A stretch of DNA of 13,000 nucleotides from an uncultured Sphingopyxis sp. (lineage in GTDB: Bacteria; Pseudomonadota; Alphaproteobacteria; Sphingomonadales; Sphingomonadaceae): assembly GCA_936933955.1 (NCBI GenBank), contig CAKZIN010000011.1, forward strand, positions 1-13,000. Direction: 5' to 3'. The stretch's first letter is position 1; each line of letters starts with the position of its first letter. Of this stretch, positions 6,806 through 13,000 are shown in pieces. Made by a program: the position numbers and the translations under genes. Under the pieces are notes generated by a model. That model had not been told where the DNA came from, did not search any database, and saw only the letters and a program-made list of their open reading frames with translations.

Positions 6806-6828
6806 GCTCGTAGAGCTTGGACGGATTT

Positions 6829-6863
6829 CGGGGCGTTCCCAGACTGGGAGCGCCCCGATTTTT
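6829..6863 (+). terminator. Strong rho-independent terminator (+ strand)
   Basis: The outer 7-bp stem CGGGGCG (6829-6835) pairs with CGCCCCG (6851-6857) and continues inward for six more pairs (6836-6841 with 6845-6850, one T-G wobble), leaving a GAC loop. It is followed by A and five T (6859-6863). The T run lies only on the + strand side; read on the minus strand the hairpin is followed by AAATCC. It therefore ends a rightward transcript, not the leftward RHH/phaB one. Confidence 0.85.
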
Positions 6864-6891
6864 ATGGATAGGATGTTCGAGCCAAGCCCGC

Positions 6892-7176
6892 CTAGCGGGT
6901 GGTAAATTCGCCCGCTATCCAGACCCTTAGCGCGCTTGCGAGGTTCAACGGGGCGTCGTCGGCGTCAAGTCGCTCGGCGTCGATGCGGGCGATTAGGGCA
7001 TTGAGCGGGAGGCCTCGTTTCAGGGCCGCCGTGTCCAGCAGTTCCCAGAAAATCGGCTCCAAACGAAGCGAGGTCGGGTGGCCGGCGATGGTTACGCTGC
7101 GCTTTACAGGCTGCTCCGCAAATCGCGTCTTCGACGATTCGCCCTCGCTCCGATTCGGCCTTGTTTCGTCCTCCAT
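6892..7176 (-). CDS. Ribbon-helix-helix DNA-binding protein
   Basis: A 94-residue small protein. After a polar N-terminus of about 24 residues comes KRSVTIAGHPTSLRLEPIFW, followed by ELLDTAALKRGLPLNALIARIDAER and LNLASALRVWIAGE. This pattern (K-R-S-V, G-H-x-T-S-x-R-L-E-x-x-F-W, then a glycine turn and SALR-hydrophobic end) is that of the ribbon-helix-helix family RHH_4 / COG4321, predicted dimeric DNA-binding proteins common in alphaproteobacteria. The beta strand KRSVTIAG would contact the major groove. The ATG at 7176 lies 24 nt after the phaB stop on the same strand, with no terminator between, so the two genes are probably co-transcribed. The target is unknown; autoregulation or control of polyhydroxybutyrate genes is an inference from position only. 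No antitoxin-like toxin partner is adjacent. Confidence 0.85.
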   Translation of the reverse strand: MEDETRPNRSEGESSKTRFAEQPVKRSVTIAGHPTSLRLEPIFWELLDTAALKRGLPLNALIARIDAERLDADDAPLNLASALRVWIAGEFTTR

Positions 7177-7200
7177 TCGCCCGCCAGACCCCGCAAATGG

Positions 7201-7923
7201 TTAATACATGTGCTGGCCGCCGTTGATCGACAGCGTCGACCCGGTGATGAACGCGGCCTCGTCCGAACACAAAAAGGCGACCCCCCGCGCGATCTCGTCG
7301 GCCTTGCCCAGACGGCCCACCGGAATGCGCGCCACGATCTTTTCCAGCACATTGTCCGGCACCGCCGCGACCATGTCGGTGTCGATATAGCCGGGTGCGA
7401 GCGCGTTGACCGTGATCCCCGACCGCGCGCCCTCCTGCGCCAGCGCCTTGGTGAAGCCGTGGATGCCCGACTTGGCCGCGGCATAGTTGACCTGGCCGTA
7501 CTGGCCGCCCTGGCCGTTGATCGATCCGACGTTGACGATCCGGCCCCAACCGCGCTCGCGCATGCCGGAGAAAACCGCCTTGGCCATGTTGAAGCAGCCG
7601 CCGAGGTTCACCCGGATCACCTCTTCCCACATGTCGTGTGTCATCTTTTGGAGCGTGGCGTCCCGCGTGATGCCGGCATTGTTGACCAATATGTCGATCG
7701 GACCCTGCTCTTGCGCGACCCGTTCGCACCCGGCCTGGCAGGCATCGAAATCGCCAACGTCCCACCTGTAGACCGCGACCCCGGTTTCTTCACCGAAGCG
7801 GCGGGCGCGTTCGTCGTTGCCGGCATAGTTGGCGGCGACGATTACCCCCTGCGATTGCAGCGCGCGACTGATCGCCGCCCCGATGCCACGCGTGCCGCCA
7901 GTGACCAACGCCACTCGAGCCAT
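7201..7923 (-). CDS. phaB: Acetoacetyl-CoA reductase (SDR family)
   Basis: A 240-residue cytosolic short-chain dehydrogenase that reduces acetoacetyl-CoA to (R)-3-hydroxybutyryl-CoA with NADPH, the second step of polyhydroxybutyrate synthesis. Seen: nucleotide-binding TGGTRGIG (8-15), NNAG (81-84), and catalytic S134 (NVGSINGQGGQYGQVNYAAAK), Y147 and K151. The GQ-rich active-site loop and the C-terminus NGGQHMY are typical of PhaB rather than of FabG, and the length fits. The ATG at 7923 is preceded by a GGGAGAG ribosome site. No phaA, phaC or phaP lies in the window, so PHB genes are dispersed here or lie elsewhere. It is divergent from the GGDEF-EAL gene (148 nt between chosen starts) and probably co-transcribed with the RHH gene. 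FabG-like 3-oxoacyl-ACP reductase is the main alternative. Confidence 0.9.
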   Translation of the reverse strand: MARVALVTGGTRGIGAAISRALQSQGVIVAANYAGNDERARRFGEETGVAVYRWDVGDFDACQAGCERVAQEQGPIDILVNNAGITRDATLQKMTHDMWEEVIRVNLGGCFNMAKAVFSGMRERGWGRIVNVGSINGQGGQYGQVNYAAAKSGIHGFTKALAQEGARSGITVNALAPGYIDTDMVAAVPDNVLEKIVARIPVGRLGKADEIARGVAFLCSDEAAFITGSTLSINGGQHMY

Positions 7924-7972
7924 AGATTCTCTCCCGTTTATCGTATTTTTTGTCGTCGCAGGATGCGCGCGC

Positions 7973-8000
7973 CGTCGCGGCCTGGCAAGGCGTCGCGGCC
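7973..8000. repeat. Short direct repeat between phaB and the GGDEF-EAL gene
   Basis: CGTCGCGGCC occurs at 7973-7982 and again at 7991-8000, 18 bp apart start to start, in the divergent intergenic region. The spacing is near two helical turns, which would suit a regulator, but a GC-rich 10-mer repeating by chance is quite possible. Confidence 0.25.
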
Positions 8001-8006
8001 GCGCTT

Positions 8007-8016
8007 GGGAGGGAGG
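8007..8016 (+). promoter_or_regulatory. Shine-Dalgarno-like GGGAGGGAGG, possible alternative start at CTG 8021
   Basis: A ten-base purine run containing GGAGG (8012-8016) lies 4 nt before an in-frame CTG at 8021. It is the best ribosome-site match near the start of the GGDEF-EAL gene, whereas the ATG at 8072 has only a weak AGGG at 8058-8061. This leaves the true start open between the two. Confidence 0.35.
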
Positions 8017-8071
8017 AATCCTGACCGCCATCAAGCCTTTGTTTGGAATTTGCTGGCAGGGCAGACGGCAG

Positions 8072-10698
8072 ATGGCCGTGCGTGCACCTTTCCGACATGA
8101 CAATGACGATGACGAGCGCGATCTGCGCGTCGGCATCCTCGTGCAGCTGGGCTTGATGCAGAGTGGGGTGCCGTGGGACATCGAAGCGCTCGACCGGCGC
8201 CTCGACGCAACGCTGAAGCAATGGCCCACGCTGGTCGCGGCGATCGTGCTCGGATCCGTGCCAGCGGCCGCCGGCGGGCTGGTCGGAATCATTCCGTTCG
8301 TGCTCGTCCTGCTGACTGTGATCGCGCCGCTGCTGGTCCTGCGACTCGACCGGTCGCGACGGTTCGGACCCACCAATCGCCTGCGTATGCTGATGCTTGC
8401 GGCGGGGTCCGCGGGCGTCTGGTTCGGCCAGCTGTTCGGGACCTATGCCGGGACCGCGTTGGGCACCAGCGCGCAGGCGTTGCTGATGATTTCCGCCTGT
8501 TTTGTCGTCGTCGTGGCGCTCGCGCGATTGCCGGTAACGTCGATCGCCTTCACGCTAGGCCTGGCGGCGCTGATCGTCCTCGCGCTGCCGTCGATGTGGC
8601 TTGTGGGCACGGTGTTGCTGCCGACAGCGATCGTAACTGTCGTTGCCGCAGCCACCAATGCTAGGCTCGATTTCGCCGACTCGCGGCTTTTGTGGCGGGC
8701 CGAACAGGATGCGAGCCGCCCGTCGCGCCTGCTCGACGAGATCGAGGCGCGCGGTTCCGCCTGGTTCTGGGAAACCGATCGTCGCGGGCGCATCTCCTAC
8801 ATCTCCTCCCGCATCGCGCAGGCGCTAGGGGCGAGCGAGAAGGAACTGATCGGGCGACCGCTCAGCTGCATCAGCGACGGCGAATCGGAGATCAGCGGAG
8901 ACGGCCAGGATGCTGTGCGTTCGCTCAGCTTTCTGCTCACCACCCGCACCGCCTTTTCCGATCATGTCGTTCGCGCCGCGAGCGAGGAAGAGATCTGGTG
9001 GTCGCTGTCGGGTCGGCCAATCTATGACCGGTTCGATCAGCTGCGCGGATTCATCGGCATCGGCACCGACCTCACTGCCGCCAAGCGATCGCAGGCGGAG
9101 GTGTCGCGTCTGGCGCGGTTCGATGCGCTGACGGGTCTCCCCAACCGCGCCGAGATCGGGGCGCTGCTCAAGCAGGCGATTGCGCACCGTGGCGGCGGGA
9201 CGCGGCCTTCGGCATTGCTGTTGCTGGACCTCGACCGATTCAAGAGCGTGAACGATACGCTGGGGCATCCGGCGGGCGATGCGCTGCTGACGCAGGTGGC
9301 GCAGCGACTGGTCAACGCGGTGGGCACTAACGGCCACGTCGGTCGCCTTGGAGGCGATGAATTCCAAATCGTCATGCCTGCGACGACGAGCCGCGCACAG
9401 GTCGATGCGATTGCGAAAGCACTGATCGAATCCGTGTCGCGCCCGTACCAACTGGAGCGCACCCAGGTGTCGATCGGCGTGTCGGTCGGCATCGCGATGG
9501 CGCCAGACGACGGTCGGACGGTTTCCGAGCTCACCCGCAACGCCGATCTGGCGCTCTACGCGGCGAAATCGGCGGGGCGGGGGGTGAACCGATTTTACGA
9601 CCCGGCGATGCACGCCGCCGCCGACCGACGCCATATGCTGGAGACGGCATTGAGCGAAGCGGTGGAGCAGAATGCCTTGCGCGTCGTCTACCAGCCGGTG
9701 GTGTCGTGCAAGGGCGAGCGGGTGACGGGGTTTGAAGCATTGGTGCGTTGGACGCATCCGGTGTGCGGCCCCATTTCCCCTGCAGAATTCATCCCCATCG
9801 CCGAGGAATCGACGCTCATCGAGCGGGTCGGCGAATGGGTCCTGCGTCGAGCTTGCGCAGAGGCTGCAAGTTGGCCGATCGCAGCGCGGATCGCCGTAAA
9901 CGTTTCACCGACGCAGTTCGCCAACCCCTCTTTTCCGACGCTCGTTGCGCAAGTGCTGGCGCAGACCGGGCTCGCGCCACAACGTCTGGAGCTGGAGATC
10001 ACCGAAGGGGTGTTCATGGCCGAGGACGGCAACGCCGAGCGCCAGTTCGAGACGTTGAAGCGGCTCGGCGTGCGCCTCGCGCTGGATGACTTCGGCACGG
10101 GTTACAGCTCGCTCGGCTACCTGCAACGCGCGCCGCTCAACAAGATCAAGATCGACCAGAGCTTCGTGCTCGGCGCGACGCAGGGCACCAACCAGAATGC
10201 GGCGATCATCCGTTCGATCGTCGCGCTCGCCGACGCGCTGGGAATGGAGACCACGGCCGAGGGCGCGGAAACCGAAGATGAGATCGAGCTGATCCGGTCG
10301 CTCGGCTGCAGCCACATCCAAGGCTTTTACTACGGTCCGCCGATGGAAGTGGAGCTGCTGCGCGAGCGGATGAACGTCGGCAAAGGCGCGCCCCAGGCGG
10401 TCGGACACAAGAAGTCGCGGTCGACGCGCATCTCGATGATCCGCAACGGCCGTCTTTCGCTCCCACAGCTGTCGAACTCGGTCCGGCTGCGCAACATCTC
10501 CACCGGCGGGGTGATGGTCGAGGTTTCCGAACCGATCGCTATCGGCACGCGCGGTCATCTCGAGATCCAGGATGGTCCGACGGTCGGGGTCGCGTGCGTC
10601 TGGTGGGAGGAGGGCCGGGCTGGGTTCCGCTTTGATGAAGCGCTGGACCTCAGCCGGATCGCCGCCGCGCGCAGCCAACAGCGTCGCGCCGCCTCCGG

Positions 10699-10702
<4 letters not shown>
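8072..10702 (+). CDS. Membrane PAS-GGDEF-EAL-PilZ cyclic-di-GMP signalling protein
   Basis: An 876-residue inner-membrane protein. About six hydrophobic helices lie between residues 52 and 200. A PAS-like domain follows (about 215-335, AWFWETDRRGRISYIS near 229), then GGDEF (about 345-500) with intact GGDEF at 427-431, then EAL (about 515-765) starting EALVRW at E555 with NVSPTQF, LEITEG, LDDFGTG, IKIDQSF and QGFYYGPPM. A C-terminal PilZ-like domain (about 780-870) has NISTGG at 808; the usual upstream RxxxR is not clean. Both catalytic motifs look intact, so it could make and degrade c-di-GMP. The RxxD inhibitory site before GGDEF is absent (glycines at both positions). The ATG at 8072 is chosen because it excludes the low-complexity sequence overlapping phaB. 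A CTG at 8021 has a stronger GGAGG ahead of it and would add 17 residues. Its stop TAG shares CTAG with the hemH stop. Confidence 0.92.
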
Positions 10703-11720
<1,018 letters not shown>

Positions 11721-11724
<4 letters not shown>

Positions 11725-13000
11725 CTCACCGGCCTCGTGTTGAGCGGCAGGCGGCGCCGCCGCTGGCGGTCGAGCGTGAACAGCGCGTTGGCGATCGCGG
11801 GAGCGACGGGGAGCATGGCGATTTCGGCATAAGCAGCAGGATCGCGCGGCGTGGCGATCAGTTCCACGCTGATCGCGGGCGCCTGCGCCAGCTTGAGCGG
11901 CGCGATGTCGTGGAGGCGGCGCGCCGCGATCACCCCGCCGCGCCAATCGCTGGTCATTCCCGCACACTGTGCGAGCGCAAATTGCAGCGCGCCCTCCACC
12001 TGCTGCTGCGCCAGCGTCGGGTTGACCACCGGCCCCACGTCGACCGCCGCCACCAGCCGGTCGACGCGAAAGCCTGCGCCGGCCAGCGCGCATTGCGCCA
12101 CCAGCGCGACATGCGCGCCCTTCCACGACGCGCAGGCGAGTCCCAGACCCGATCCAGGCGCGCCGCCGTCCCAGCCGCTGAGCGCGCCCGCGGTCTCAAG
12201 GCAGGCGGCGAGCAGCGGCTGTTCGCCCAGCATGCCCATGCGGAAGATGAGGGGGTCGGCGCCCGCCGCGCGCGCGAGTTCGTCGACAAAGCTTTCGAGC
12301 GCAAAGATGTTGGCGGTGGCCGCTCCGCCGCGCAGGCTGCCCGAGGGCATGCCGGTGTCGACCGGCGCGTGGTCGATGGCGAAGTGCGGCACTCGGTAGG
12401 GGAGGTCGAGTCCGGCGACCGCAGCGGCGTCAAGCGCGGTGCGCGCGTCCGCAAGCTCCGCCGCGTAGGTGACCCCGTCCCACCGCGCGCGCTGTTCGTG
12501 GCGAGCGGCGGGGGCGGCGACGCGGGCGTGGAGCGCGTCGATCGTCGCGCCGGAGGAGAGCGTGCCCGCGACTCGAATGCGGCTCGGCGCGCGGGGGCGG
12601 TCGCGCAACAGTGCCTCGGCGCGCGACCAGCTCAACTGCACCGGGCGGCCCAGTGCCTGAGCGACGAGCGCCGCCTGCACCGCGACTTCGCTGTCGAGGT
12701 TGGCGTCGAACCCGCCGCCCCCCTGCGTGACGATCAGCTGCACCGCGCTCTGCGCCACGCCCAAGGCGCGGGCGACCGCGGCGCGGGCGAAGCCGGGCGC
12801 CTGGCTCGCCACCCACAGTCGCATCCCGCCCGCGACCGGTTCGGCGGTGGCGGTCGGCAGCTCGAGCGGCTGGCGCAGCGCCGGGGCGATGGCATATTCG
12901 GCGCCGAATACGGTGCGTCCGGCAAAGGCGTCGGCGATGTCCCCCTGGCCGTATACGCGCGCGCCCTCGTCGCCACGCGCCGCCGCCCGCAACCGCGCGG
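11721..13000 (-). CDS. Molybdopterin-binding subunit of xanthine dehydrogenase-family oxidoreductase, C-terminal part (5' end outside window)
   Basis: About 426 residues of the large molybdopterin subunit of a molybdenum hydroxylase (COG1529), most like the IorB / isoquinoline 1-oxidoreductase beta type, often periplasmic and paired with a 2Fe-2S subunit. Seen in order: VTQGGGGFDANLDSEVAVQA (family usually GGGFGR), RPVQLSWSRAEA, VDTGMPSGSLRGG then ALESFVDELA and ADPLIFRM, VDVGPVVNPTLAQQQVEGAL, and near the end AEIAMLPVAPAIANALF. That last motif corresponds to the family's GE..PPVAPA; the glutamate codon is at 11823-11825 and is the likely catalytic base. The frame is open to the right edge, and the TTG at 12992 is not a real start. 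The substrate cannot be told. It overlaps hemH by ATGA, so the two are probably translated together. The electron-transfer partner and the signal peptide would lie beyond the window. Confidence 0.88.

Larger units (their letters stand above)
6719..6863 (+). ncRNA. Candidate structured small RNA ending in an intrinsic terminator
   Basis: On the + strand this stretch contains three successive hairpins. The first has arms GCCGTG/CACGGC (6758-6763 and 6776-6781), extended by CC/GG with one bulge. The second is a 9-bp stem with one G-U pair (6801-6809 and 6813-6821, loop GTA). The third is the terminator at 6829-6863. No long gene on this strand lies upstream (the nearest + gene ends at 2834) or downstream before 8072, so the terminator must end a local transcript of roughly 150-190 nt. 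The 5' end is not determined; I found no convincing -35/-10 pair. It matches no RNA family I recognise. It overlaps a 24-codon ORF, so it may be an mRNA, a regulatory RNA or both. Confidence 0.45.

Noticed and set aside
6718..6813. 31-codon ORF overlapping the 24-codon small ORF in another frame
   Set aside because: Its upstream purine run (GGGA) is weaker and too close, its product is Arg-rich as out-of-frame reads tend to be here, and its stop falls in a hairpin loop. The ORF at 6731 is the better candidate, though neither is proven.
6829..6863. Terminator for the leftward phaB-RHH transcript
   Set aside because: Read leftward the hairpin is followed by AAATCC with no T run, so it is not an efficient terminator in that direction.
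8825..9757. Open frame on the - strand (310 codons) opposite the GGDEF domain
   Set aside because: Shadow of the GGDEF-EAL gene; low-complexity basic translation.

Overview
The window looks like chromosome of an alphaproteobacterium of the Sphingomonas group. The DNA is GC-rich (about 65-70% in most genes). It carries a serine palmitoyltransferase whose sequence and length closely match the Sphingomonas enzyme as I recall it; sphingolipids in place of LPS are a hallmark of that group. It also carries a polyhydroxybutyrate-type acetoacetyl-CoA reductase. Genes are tightly packed, with several stop/start overlaps. I see no insertion sequence, tRNA, rRNA, CRISPR array or phage gene, so this reads as ordinary core/accessory chromosome with strong signalling content.

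Layout. 1-518 (+): 3' end of an unrecognised gene. 608-1870 (-): serine palmitoyltransferase. 1947-2426 (-): two-CBS-domain protein. 2526-2834 (+): small two-helix membrane protein, divergent from the CBS gene. 2843-6590 (-): a three-gene signalling operon transcribed EAL phosphodiesterase, then TPR-sensor histidine kinase, then single-domain response regulator, joined by a 2-nt gap and a TGATG overlap. 6591-6891: about 300 bases with no long gene but much structure: a perfect inverted repeat, a 24-codon ORF with a good ribosome binding site, two hairpins and a strong + strand intrinsic terminator. I read this as a small RNA or small-protein gene. 6892-7923 (-): phaB followed by a ribbon-helix-helix DNA-binding protein. 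8072-10702 (+): membrane PAS-GGDEF-EAL-PilZ protein. 10699-11724 (-): ferrochelatase hemH, whose stop codon shares a CTAG with the stop of the preceding convergent gene. 11721-13000 (-): 3' part of a molybdopterin-binding oxidoreductase subunit, overlapping hemH by ATGA.

How the genes fit together. The middle of the window is rich in cyclic-di-GMP signalling: a stand-alone EAL protein co-transcribed with a two-component pair, and a large GGDEF-EAL protein with its own C-terminal PilZ domain, lying on either side of the small RNA/ORF and the phaB-RHH pair. A plausible reading is that the EAL operon links an envelope signal, sensed by periplasmic TPRs, to c-di-GMP turnover. The phaB pair handles carbon storage and may be regulated by the RHH protein. 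The outer genes (sphingolipid, haem, molybdenum hydroxylase) are metabolic.

The most promising undescribed item is the + strand structured transcript at about 6684-6863. Second is the kinase with a decayed C-terminal receiver-like region followed immediately by an overlapping separate receiver gene, which looks like a split hybrid kinase.
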